A DNA stretch of 64,000 nt from assembly GCA_020832565.1 (NCBI GenBank), contig JAFIEI010000001.1:186001-250000 (forward strand), read 5' to 3'. Position 1 is the stretch's first letter; the number at the start of each line of letters is the position of its first letter. Under the pieces are notes generated by a model, which did not search any database, was not told the origin of the DNA, and saw nothing but the letters and a program-made list of their open reading frames with translations. The position numbers and the translations under genes are program-made. Shown in pieces: positions 9,917 to 19,252 of the stretch. The DNA is from Salinarimonas sp. Its GTDB lineage: Bacteria > Pseudomonadota > Alphaproteobacteria > Rhizobiales > Beijerinckiaceae.

Positions 9917-11230
9917 CTACTTTCGCAGCCTGCGCTCTTCGCGCAGCTTCTTGGCGCGGCCGACCATGGCGAGCACCTGCTCATGGCCTCGCGGCGTGTC
10001 CTGGTTCGCCTCGGATTTGATCCTCCCCTTGAGGGAACTCAGGAAGACATCCTTCTCCAGGCTCGGTGAGTAGAACACTCCCTGGCCACAGGTGATGCCG
10101 TCGGCGATCAATGTGTCCACCTGGCCTTGTACCTCCACGCCCTCAGCGCAGATCCTGCACTCGGTGCGTTCGGCATAATCCTTCAGGCTGCGCCCGAATT
10201 TCCACGGCAGTGATTCCCGCTCGATCCGTGCCACGAGCGAATGGGAAAGCTTGATCTGACGAAGGGGGCCCTCGATCAGACGCAACATGTCACCGTCACG
10301 CAAGGTAAGGTCCGATGCCACGAGTCGGGAACGATAGATGCCCAGTTGAATGATGAGGCGATTCGTGCGGGCGATGTCCTGAAAGAGATCCTCGGCTTCC
10401 ACCTCGAAGGACAGGCCGGGAAAATCGACGTGACGCGGTGCGTGCTTGTCGACCGCCATGCGGATCGAGGCGTTTTCCAGGATATCCGGCGAAGCGTTGA
10501 TGGAGATCGCGAGATTGAACCCTTCCTCGCGCATGCGCCCCCAGAACGCACACGCATCCTCGATGATGTATTTGGTGAGAGCGACGCGCTCTTCTAGACC
10601 TGCATCGTGCAGGAAGGCCGCCGGCGCGGAGGGGCCGTAGACGGGATGGCGGGCACGCACGAGCGCTTCGGCGCCGTAGACGGTACGCGTCAGCATGTCG
10701 ATCTGGGGCTGATACCAGACCTCGATCCAGTCCTTCTCCCATGCCTGCCTGAACGGGAAGCTGTGCGTCGCGAGCATTTCGGCCACGAGGCGTTCCTCGC
10801 GGATGATGTTGCGGATCTGGGCCGGGCGGAACGGCTTCTGCAAGGGCGGGCGCATATTCAGCCCCATGCGCGTTCCGGTATCGGCGACCTGCTGGAGGAA
10901 GTCCTTGTAGCGCCCGCTCATCAGCTGGATGACGCCACGGTAGCGCATCCGTGCAAGCTCCTTCATCACGTCGATGCAATCCCCTTCCTTCAGGCGAATG
11001 TCGAGAAAGATGAGAGCCGGCGCGAATTCGGGTACCATCTGAAGTCCGACGGCTTCATCTTCGGTAAAGCGGGCGTCGACGCGCAGAGAGCTGATAATCG
11101 TCTTGAAAAGATCGAGAATATAGGGACTATCATCGATCACGAGGCATGACTTTCCCGATGGAATGATCGAAGGACCTTTGCCATCGTTGTTCGAATCGTG
11201 TTGTTGTCGCGACTGAAACAATCCGAACAT
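9917..11230 (-). CDS. REC-EAL response regulator with degenerate EAL domain
   Basis: REC (LVIDDSP...LIFLDIRL...LQKPF) followed by EAL-like domain (AEALVRA, SINAS, CAEGVEV, GQGVFYSP) lacking DDFGTG and KID. Start at MFGLF preferred because GGAGG lies 5 nt upstream; the ORF extends to 11320. Confidence 0.85.
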   Translation of the reverse strand: MFGLFQSRQQHDSNNDGKGPSIIPSGKSCLVIDDSPYILDLFKTIISSLRVDARFTEDEAVGLQMVPEFAPALIFLDIRLKEGDCIDVMKELARMRYRGVIQLMSGRYKDFLQQVADTGTRMGLNMRPPLQKPFRPAQIRNIIREERLVAEMLATHSFPFRQAWEKDWIEVWYQPQIDMLTRTVYGAEALVRARHPVYGPSAPAAFLHDAGLEERVALTKYIIEDACAFWGRMREEGFNLAISINASPDILENASIRMAVDKHAPRHVDFPGLSFEVEAEDLFQDIARTNRLIIQLGIYRSRLVASDLTLRDGDMLRLIEGPLRQIKLSHSLVARIERESLPWKFGRSLKDYAERTECRICAEGVEVQGQVDTLIADGITCGQGVFYSPSLEKDVFLSSLKGRIKSEANQDTPRGHEQVLAMVGRAKKLREERRLRK

Positions 11231-11700
11231 TGCAGCCTCCATCAATACTAAAGTATCTCCGTATTTCTCCCATAGCTGCCTCTCGCGGCTATCGGATTTT
11301 TTGTGAATTGTTCTACGCATAAACCATGTGAGATGGTGCGAGGCGGAGTGTGCCGTCCCGCTCCCGGGCGGTATTCTGCGAGTACAACCAATGTTACGAT
11401 TTCAGAGAATTGTTGACGCAGTGTTCTTCGGTAGCGCCGCAATTTAAAGAATGTTGAAGCTGGTCCCGTTCGACGGCGGAAATCGCTACCTGCGCAAGCC
11501 TTCGAGATGAAGCTGTATATACTTTTGGGAAACTGCGAGCTTGAATGTGGGCGAGCTTCGGCGTCTCCAATCGCGGCCTCGGGTGGAATGCGGCGTCGCC
11601 GGCAAGGCCGAATTGTCAGGAATTGCCACTGGCTTTTCGGTGTTGGCGAGCCGAAACTCTGGTAAATTTAATTGCGGCATCACCACGCTCAGGGCTGATC

Positions 11701-14700
11701 ATGGACCTATCGAACAGTTTCTCCCGTTCAGCCATAGCCGCTTACGAGGCCCTGACCCATCCGGTCTGGCTCTTCTCGGCAGAAACGCTGCAAATCCTGG
11801 CGTCGAACCGGGCGGCGCAGGCCTGGCTGGGATATGATGCGCAAACGCTGCAGGCGATGACGATAGCGGATCTGCGCCCCGAATCCGAGCGGGCGCGTGT
11901 CGTCGATCAGGTGCGGCAGTTCGACGGCAAAGTGGCCGATGCCGGAACCTGGACCATCATCGCACGATCCGGAGATCGCTTCGTCGCCTCCTTCAGCTGG
12001 AGCAGGGTCACCTTCGAGGGCGCCGAGGCAATCGTGGCCAGTATCCGCGACATGACGCAGATCGTGCGGGAGCAGGCGAAAACCGAGAGCCTGAATGCCG
12101 AAGTCGAGGCGCTTCGCCGAAAGGTCGGGTTGTCCCATGAGCATCTGTCGAGCCTCTTCGATACGCTTCCGGGCAAGATCCTCGTGCTCACCCCCGGCGA
12201 CCACGAGATCGTCGCCGTGACCGACGAATATGCAAAGGCCGTAATGGCGGACCGTTCCGCGCTTCTGGGGCGGCGCATGTTCGAAGTGCTGCCCGATGAT
12301 CCGAACGATCCACAGGCCGATGGTGAGCGCAACCTGCTGGCCTCGCTGCAGCGCGTGGAGGTGCTGCGCGTGACGGATGTGATGCCGCTGCAGCGCTATC
12401 CGGTGCGCGGTCCTGACGGGAGTTTCCAGGAACGCTTCTGGCTCCCCCAGAACAGGCCCGTTCTGGATCAGGACGGGCAACTCGTCTTCATCATCCACAG
12501 GGTGGAGGATGTAACCGAATTGCTCGCGGACGACGCTCCGGCGGCTGAAGGCCCCTCGTACAGAGACAAGGCGAATACCGAAGTGCTGCAGCCGATGGCT
12601 GAAGCACGCACCGCGTTTCAGGCGCTCGAGGAACGCGAGACGCGGCTGCGGACGGCGGAAGCGCTGCTCGATCTCGGGCCTTGGGAATATGATCTTGAGC
12701 GGGGGATGCTGAGCTGGTCGCCGCGGGTTTTCGACATCTACGGCGTGCCGCATCGGGACAGGGCTCCGGATTTCGAGGGCTACGTCGCACTGGTGCATCC
12801 CGAAGACCAGGCGGATATGCTGGCGACCTATGCGCATTTCATCGATATGAACGCGCCGCAGATCGAGTTTCAGCATCGGATCATCCGGGCGGATGGCAGC
12901 GTTGCGCATATTCGCGGCGTCGGGTCGCGCCATCGCGTCGAAGGCCGCGAGATCGTCATCGGTTTTGCCCAGGACATCACCCGCTTCGTCGAGGCGGAAG
13001 AACAGCTTCGCGAGGCGGCGCATCTCCAGCGGGTCGCCGGATACATGGCGCGGCTGGGCAGCTGGCGCGTCGATCTCAATCCGGTCCGCATCACCTGGAG
13101 CCCCGAGACGGCGGAGATCCACGAGGAGCCGCTGGACAAGTCGCCCACGCTCGAGGAGGCCATGGGCTATTACGCCCCCGAGCACCGCGAGCGGATCGCA
13201 GCATCGTTTCATGCCTGTGCCGAGAGCGGCCGCGCCTTCGACGAGGTACACCAGATCATCACCGCCAGGGGCAACCGCATCTGGGTGCGCGCCATCGGCG
13301 AGGCCGTGCGCAACGACGAGGGCGAAATCGTCGCCGTACAGGGCGCCTTCCAGGATGTGTCCGAGCAGATTGCCGCCCGGGATGCGACGCAGGATCTCTC
13401 CCGGCGCCTGCGCGAGACGTTGGAAAGCATCAGCGATGCCTTCTTTCTGCTAGACAATGACTGGCGGTTCGCATTCCTCAACAGTCAGGCCGAAGCGCTG
13501 CTTCGGCGCCGCAGGGAGGAGTTGCTGGGAAAGGTCGTCTGGGAGGAATTTCCGGAAGCCGTCGGCGGTATCTTCAAGGAGGAATACGAGCGCGCCTTGT
13601 CCGAGGGGCGGGCGGTGCGCTTTCAGGAATTCTACGCTCCGCTGGAGGCGTGGTTCGAGATCAACGCCTTTCCGACGCCCGAGGGGCTTGCGGTCTATTT
13701 CCGTGACGTGACCCGGGAGCGGGCCCGCGACGAGCATCTGCGGCTCCTCGATGCAGCCGTCTCGCGCCAGAACGATATCCTGCTGATCACCGAAGCCGAG
13801 CCGATCGACGGCCCCGACGGGCCGAAGATCGTCTATGTCAACGACGCCTTCGAACGCCGCACCGGCTATTCCCGCGAGGAGGTCATCGGCAAGACGCCGC
13901 GCTTTCTCCAGGGGCCGAAGACCCAGCGCAGCGAGCTCGACCGGATTCGCCGGGCACTGGAGAAGTGGCAGCCGGTTCGCGCCGAGCTGATCAACTACAC
14001 AAAATCGGGCGAGGAGTTCTGGCTGGAGCTCGACATCGTGCCGATTGCGGACGAAACCGGCTGGTTCACGCATTGGGTTTCCATCGAGCGCGACATTACC
14101 GAGCGCAAGCAGGCCCAGCAGGCCCTTCAGGCCAACGAGGAGCGCTTCCGCTTCGTTGCGAAGGCGACCGGCAACGCGATCTGGGAATGGGACATTGCCA
14201 ACGATCGGCAATGGTGGAGCGAGGGGCTGCGCGATATCTTCGGGCATGAGCCGGAACCCGAAGCGGCGAATACGACGATCTGGCGTGCGCACCTTCACCC
14301 GGATGACGAAGCGCGCGTCAATGAGGCGCTTGAGCGTTTGCGGTCGGGGCTCGAGGACACCCTGCAGGAGCGCTACCGCTTTCGCCGGGCGGATGGCAGC
14401 TGGGCCAGGGTCGAGGATCGTGCATTCGTCGTCCGGGATGACGACGGTCAGGTGACCCGTGTCCTGGGCTCCATTACCGACGTCTCGGAAAAGCTCTTGC
14501 TCGAAGAACGCCTGCTCCAGGCCCAGAAGATGGAATCGGTCGGTCAGCTGACGGGGGGCGTGGCCCATGATTTCAACAACCTCCTGACCGTCATCCTCGG
14601 AAACGGCGAGATCCTGTCGGAGGAGCTCGCCGGCAAGCCGCAGCTGAAATCCCTGGCCGACATGACCACGAATGCCGCGGCCCGAGGCGCCGAACTGACC

Positions 14701-15651
14701 AGCCGTCTCCTCGCCTTCTCCCGAAGGCAGCCCCTGGAGCCGCGCGTGATGGATGTGAGCAGCCTGATCCACGGCATGGAAGGCCTTCTGCGACGCACGC
14801 TGCCGGCGAATATCGATATCGAGATCATCCGCTCGGGCGGGCTGTGGAAGACCGAGGTCGATCCGAGCCAGCTCGAGACGGCGCTGCTCAATCTCGCCCT
14901 GAACGCGCGGGACGCGATGCCGGAGGGTGGCTCGCTGACGATCGAGACGGCGAATGCCGCGCTCGACGACGACTACGCCGCGAGGGAGCTGGATGTCACG
15001 GCAGGGCAGTACGTTCTGATCGTGGTCACCGATACCGGTCGCGGCATCGCCCCCGATGCGATCGGCCGTGTCTTCGAACCGTTCTTCACCACCAAGCAGG
15101 TCGGTATGGGCACGGGGCTGGGGCTCAGCATGGTCTATGGCTTCGTCAAGCAGTCGGGCGGACATATCCGGGTCTATTCGGAGGTCGGCGAGGGAACCTC
15201 GTTCAAACTGTATTTTCCGCGTTCCCGCGCGAAGGGCGAGGAGGCCCGGTTCGATCATGCCGGGCGCAAGGTCGTCGGTGGCTCGGATACGATTCTGGTG
15301 GTGGAGGATGACGGGCTCGTGCGCGAGCACGTCGTCCGGCAGCTCGAAGCGCTCGGATATCATGTGCTCGAAGCGTCTACCGCTCTCGCGGCGATGCGCG
15401 TTCTGCAGCAGGTTCCCGAGATCGATCTGCTGTTCACCGACGTCGTCATGCCCGGCGGCATGGGCGGTCGTGAACTCGCCGATGCTGCGCGCACGCTCAG
15501 GCCGGACCTGAAGGTGCTCTTTACGTCAGGCTATACGGAGAATTCGATCGTGCACAACGGAAGGCTCGATGACGGCGTGGACCTGCTGAGCAAACCCTAC
15601 CGGCGCGAGCAGCTCGCCCTCAAGGTGCGCAAGGTGCTTGATCGCGCCTGA
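11701..15651 (+). CDS. Multi-PAS hybrid sensor histidine kinase with C-terminal receiver
   Basis: About 1316 aa from ATG at 11701; about seven PAS modules, HisKA (QKMESVGQLTGGVAHDFNNLLTVI), HATPase (VVTDTGRGIAPD...GMGTGLGLSMVYG), REC (LVVEDDGL...LLFTDVVMPG...LLSKPYRREQ). Confidence 0.93.
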   Translation: MDLSNSFSRSAIAAYEALTHPVWLFSAETLQILASNRAAQAWLGYDAQTLQAMTIADLRPESERARVVDQVRQFDGKVADAGTWTIIARSGDRFVASFSWSRVTFEGAEAIVASIRDMTQIVREQAKTESLNAEVEALRRKVGLSHEHLSSLFDTLPGKILVLTPGDHEIVAVTDEYAKAVMADRSALLGRRMFEVLPDDPNDPQADGERNLLASLQRVEVLRVTDVMPLQRYPVRGPDGSFQERFWLPQNRPVLDQDGQLVFIIHRVEDVTELLADDAPAAEGPSYRDKANTEVLQPMAEARTAFQALEERETRLRTAEALLDLGPWEYDLERGMLSWSPRVFDIYGVPHRDRAPDFEGYVALVHPEDQADMLATYAHFIDMNAPQIEFQHRIIRADGSVAHIRGVGSRHRVEGREIVIGFAQDITRFVEAEEQLREAAHLQRVAGYMARLGSWRVDLNPVRITWSPETAEIHEEPLDKSPTLEEAMGYYAPEHRERIAASFHACAESGRAFDEVHQIITARGNRIWVRAIGEAVRNDEGEIVAVQGAFQDVSEQIAARDATQDLSRRLRETLESISDAFFLLDNDWRFAFLNSQAEALLRRRREELLGKVVWEEFPEAVGGIFKEEYERALSEGRAVRFQEFYAPLEAWFEINAFPTPEGLAVYFRDVTRERARDEHLRLLDAAVSRQNDILLITEAEPIDGPDGPKIVYVNDAFERRTGYSREEVIGKTPRFLQGPKTQRSELDRIRRALEKWQPVRAELINYTKSGEEFWLELDIVPIADETGWFTHWVSIERDITERKQAQQALQANEERFRFVAKATGNAIWEWDIANDRQWWSEGLRDIFGHEPEPEAANTTIWRAHLHPDDEARVNEALERLRSGLEDTLQERYRFRRADGSWARVEDRAFVVRDDDGQVTRVLGSITDVSEKLLLEERLLQAQKMESVGQLTGGVAHDFNNLLTVILGNGEILSEELAGKPQLKSLADMTTNAAARGAELTSRLLAFSRRQPLEPRVMDVSSLIHGMEGLLRRTLPANIDIEIIRSGGLWKTEVDPSQLETALLNLALNARDAMPEGGSLTIETANAALDDDYAARELDVTAGQYVLIVVTDTGRGIAPDAIGRVFEPFFTTKQVGMGTGLGLSMVYGFVKQSGGHIRVYSEVGEGTSFKLYFPRSRAKGEEARFDHAGRKVVGGSDTILVVEDDGLVREHVVRQLEALGYHVLEASTALAAMRVLQQVPEIDLLFTDVVMPGGMGGRELADAARTLRPDLKVLFTSGYTENSIVHNGRLDDGVDLLSKPYRREQLALKVRKVLDRA

Positions 15652-15953
15652 CCTCGCGACCGGCGGTTCCTTCCCGCGAAGGAGTGGCCCTTGCTTTCGC
15701 GTGGCGAGGTTGCCGTTCGTGCGAGCGGCATCCAACGCCGTCGCTGTCGGCCGGGCTTGTGATCCTCTTGGATCAAGAGCCCGGGAAACGTGTTATCCGG
15801 AGAACAGACCATCATTCGGTACCGATAGGGCAGGACCATACCCGATCGGAAATGCCAGAAGATTGAAAATGTCCCATATCGGCGCCGTTCCAGAATGGAA
15901 AAGCGCCGCCTCACCCAGAGAACGGCTATCGCCGCCGCGCGGAGAAGCATGAT

Positions 15954-16865
15954 ATGGCCAGATCGAACCAGTCAGTTCAATTTGATCTCATCGCGATGTT
16001 CGATGAAATACCGAACTGCGTCGCGGTCTTTAATGAAGAGGATCGCATCGTCTATGCCAATGAATCGTTTCGAAACGCATATTTCGTAGAAGGTACAGGG
16101 CAATCCTGGTCCGAGATGATGCGCGAGAACTTTAGACATCAGCGCGGTCCGATCATTGAAACCGACGATATCGATGCGTGGCTCAAATCAGCCGAATCGC
16201 GCCGTGGCACGGATCCCTACAGGTCCTTCGAAATCGAACTGCATGGGGGCGTCTGGCTGTGGATTACCGAAACCATGTTTGCCGATGGCGCGATGCTTCT
16301 GATCGGGTCGGATATTTCGAAGCTGAAGCCCGGCACCCGCTCTCTGCGCCTCCAGCGCGACAGCGCGCTGCGCGCCTCATTTACCGACGAACTCACGGAT
16401 GTCCCCAATCGCCGCTACATCATGCTGCAACTCGAAGAATGGCGTAAGGCGGGTGAGGCGAGAAAAAACCGCAGCGAAGCCTGTCTGGCAGTCATCGACA
16501 TCGATCACTTCAAGCCGATCAATGACGAATACGGGCACGAGATCGGGGATCGGATTCTGGTTCATTTCTGCGAGTTGTTCCTAGACAACATTCGCCTCAA
16601 CGACCTGTTTGGCCGGATCGGCGGTGAAGAATTTGTGCTCTTCATGCCGCATTGCAATGTCGATCAGGCGCGAGCACGCCTTTCGGAGGTCGCAGCGAAG
16701 GTCCGCAGCGCTCGCCCGGTCGCGGAATATCCGGACCTGCACTATACCTTTTCCGCCGGCCTCGTCGCCGTATCGCAAGATGACGGCGTCGAGGCATCCC
16801 TGCGCCGCGCGGATGACCTGCTGTATGACGCAAAGGATGCAGGGCGCGATCATATTGCGAGCTAG
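15954..16865 (+). CDS. PAS-GGDEF diguanylate cyclase
   Basis: 303 aa; PAS then DELTDVPNRRYIM...RLNDLFGRIGGEEFVLFM (GGEEF active site, RLND I-site). Confidence 0.93.
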   Translation: MARSNQSVQFDLIAMFDEIPNCVAVFNEEDRIVYANESFRNAYFVEGTGQSWSEMMRENFRHQRGPIIETDDIDAWLKSAESRRGTDPYRSFEIELHGGVWLWITETMFADGAMLLIGSDISKLKPGTRSLRLQRDSALRASFTDELTDVPNRRYIMLQLEEWRKAGEARKNRSEACLAVIDIDHFKPINDEYGHEIGDRILVHFCELFLDNIRLNDLFGRIGGEEFVLFMPHCNVDQARARLSEVAAKVRSARPVAEYPDLHYTFSAGLVAVSQDDGVEASLRRADDLLYDAKDAGRDHIAS

Positions 16866-17173
16866 TGCACGAGTCCCTCCGGCGTAGAGAGGGGCTCGCG
16901 ATCGGTGGTGGCCGTGCCCGAGCGTGCTCAATCCGCTGCCGGTACACGCTCGGGGTTTCGTCGCAACCCATTAAACGCTATACCTTTTTCCGATTCCTGA
17001 GGGGGTCGCCTTCGACGGTTATTCGCAGGATCAGGCGTGCAAACGCGTTGACGGAGCGACCGCCGACTTCTCGAGGCCGTGGTGTCCCGGCGAATCGGGC
17101 CCCGGCTTTCGCAAGTGCGAAGAGAGCAGGTTTCTGCACACTCACTGCCAGCCGAAAGAGAGATCGGACCATC

Positions 17174-18211
17174 ATGAAAGCAAGATCAAGACAGCTTCTT
17201 TCGATCGCCACACTGACCTGCATCGGAGTCGCGCCCCTTGCAGCGCAGGCCGAGCCCGAGGAATGGGGGGATCACCCCATGGTGCCGCGCATCGAGGGGA
17301 GTGAAATCCTCGCCTATGACTATACCGAACTCGATCGCGTGACGCTCACCTTCGGGCCGCGCGAAGACGGGGAGTTCGAGCATGCGCGGGAGCTCGAAGG
17401 CGAACATACCCAGCTCCTCTATCTGCTGCGCAATCCGGATGTCAGCACGCTTCAGGTCAAGCGGGCCTATCGCGAGGGGCTCGAACAGGCCGGCTTCGAG
17501 ATCGACTTCGCCGGCAGCGGCGACGAACTCGGCCGCCGCTTCCATCGCTTCGATCTGTTCGGTCGCAGCCGGCCCAGCGGCATGAGCGTGCACGATATCG
17601 GCTGGCCCCGGGACAAGGACGACATGCGCTTCATCGCCGCCAGCCATGCCGACGAGGATGTCTATGTGAACGCGCTGATCCATCCCAATCGCAGGGAAGG
17701 CGAGCCCGTGTTGCGGGTGGATGTGGTCGAGAAGCCGATGGAAGAGCCGACCCTCGGCGTGGCCGCGCCGCAGCCGCCGGAAGAGCAGCCCACCGAACGC
17801 GAAGATATCGTCGCGGCCCATGATGCACAGAACCTGACGGCCGAGGAGATCGAATCCGACCTCGTTTCCGAGGGCCGCGTGGCCGTGCGCGATATTCTCT
17901 TCGAATTCGACAGCGCCGCGATCATCGACGAATCCGCCGATGCGCTCGCGGTGATCGCGGAATTCCTCGAGACCAACGATGACCTCGAACTGGTGATCGT
18001 CGGCCATACCGACAATGTCGGGTCATTCGACTACAACCTGAACCTCTCGCTTGCGCGCGCGCAGGCCGTGTCCGACTGGCTGGAAGAGCGTCACGGCATC
18101 GATGACGAACGCCTGCAGGCCGCCGGTGCGGGGATGATGGCGCCGGTTGCCACCAACCGCAACGAGGACGGGCGCTCGCAGAACCGCAGGGTCGAACTGG
18201 TCGAGCGGTGA
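17174..18211 (+). CDS. OmpA family protein with signal peptide
   Basis: Signal peptide MKARSRQLLSIATLTCIGVAPLAAQA; C-terminal OmpA domain ILFEFDSAAI...LVIVGHTDNVGSFDYNLNLSLARAQAV...NRRVELV. Confidence 0.9.
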   Translation: MKARSRQLLSIATLTCIGVAPLAAQAEPEEWGDHPMVPRIEGSEILAYDYTELDRVTLTFGPREDGEFEHARELEGEHTQLLYLLRNPDVSTLQVKRAYREGLEQAGFEIDFAGSGDELGRRFHRFDLFGRSRPSGMSVHDIGWPRDKDDMRFIAASHADEDVYVNALIHPNRREGEPVLRVDVVEKPMEEPTLGVAAPQPPEEQPTEREDIVAAHDAQNLTAEEIESDLVSEGRVAVRDILFEFDSAAIIDESADALAVIAEFLETNDDLELVIVGHTDNVGSFDYNLNLSLARAQAVSDWLEERHGIDDERLQAAGAGMMAPVATNRNEDGRSQNRRVELVER

Positions 18212-18341
18212 TACGCCGGCTGGCAAGATTTGCGGCGGTGTTTCGCTAGGGCGAACCCGTCGGAAGCCATTGAGTAACGCAGGGCCCGAATTGTTTTGGC
18301 GCCGGGCCCTGCAACACCCTCCGGTGCATTCCCGCCACGGC

Positions 18342-19121
18342 CTACCGATGCTCGCTCCACCATTCGCGCGCCAGCCGCTCGGCCTCGGCGATTTCTTCAG
18401 GTGACATTCGTTCGCCAAGCTCGTCACGTTTCAGGGCCGGGCCCATCCTCGCGATGGTGAACCACTTGTAGGCACGCACATTATCCTTGGGGAACCAATG
18501 TTTTCCTTCAGCATAACTGGTTGCGAGCCGAACGATCGAAAACTGTGCGGAAAAATCACCTTTTGCAGCATTTGCGCTGTCGCCGCGAGAACGGGATTCA
18601 TAATTGCTTGCGCGCCTGCGTTCCGCAGTTTCGATTCGCTTCTCTTGGGCTCTCTGCAACCAGTCCGTCGGTTCGGCGCCTTCCGGTGGCGTCACAAGGC
18701 CTCTGGCGTACAGGTTTCCCAGGCTGTTCATTGATGCCAGATGATCCTGCAAGGCGCCTTTGCGGAACCAGCGTGCGGCCTCAGCGTAGTCCTGCACGAC
18801 GCCATCGCCCATTCTGTAAAGCAAACCGAGACCGTACTGACCTGTTGCGTTGCCTTGTTCTGCAGCCTGGCGCCACCAATGCTCAGCTTTGGCGAATTCC
18901 TGCGGGAGCGAGGCGTAATTGTAGTACATTGTGCCTAGCCACAGTTGGGCTTCGATATCGCCATTCTCAGCGTCTCGCCTTGCTTCGGCAATAGCCGCTT
19001 CAGGCATGATGAACGGGGTCGAACGCCGTTCGGGCGGGATATGCTGAGCATCGGATTGCTCGGATAATGCAAAGGCTGAAAGGAATACGAGCGCAATGAG
19101 CCGAGGAGTTGTTCGTGCCAT
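18342..19121 (-). CDS. Sel1-repeat/TPR-like secreted protein
   Basis: 259 aa; signal peptide; Sel1 repeats AEHWWRQAAEQGNATGQYGLGLLYRMGDGVVQDYAEAARWFRKGA. Confidence 0.85.
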   Translation of the reverse strand: MARTTPRLIALVFLSAFALSEQSDAQHIPPERRSTPFIMPEAAIAEARRDAENGDIEAQLWLGTMYYNYASLPQEFAKAEHWWRQAAEQGNATGQYGLGLLYRMGDGVVQDYAEAARWFRKGALQDHLASMNSLGNLYARGLVTPPEGAEPTDWLQRAQEKRIETAERRRASNYESRSRGDSANAAKGDFSAQFSIVRLATSYAEGKHWFPKDNVRAYKWFTIARMGPALKRDELGERMSPEEIAEAERLAREWWSEHR

Positions 19122-19252
19122 TGGATGGTTGCCGTTCTTGAACTGCTGCTCCGAAAGGCAAGAATAGCCGTGATCCGGAAAGCAGCTATTGATCCTGGTT
19201 TGGGGAGATGGCCGTGAGGCGCTTCTCGTGAGTTATTGCCCGTGCCTATTCT

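Noticed and set aside
11545-11700. Upstream extension of the hybrid kinase (TTG/ATG at 11545)
   Set aside because: Residues before M at 11701 look non-coding (MWASFGVSNRGLGWNAAS...); ATG at 11701 precedes a normal PAS start.
11728-13251. 507-aa minus-strand ORF opposite the PAS region of the kinase
   Set aside because: Same antisense artefact.
13450-15363. 637-aa minus-strand ORF opposite the hybrid kinase
   Set aside because: Antisense shadow of a high-GC coding frame; no motif or signal.
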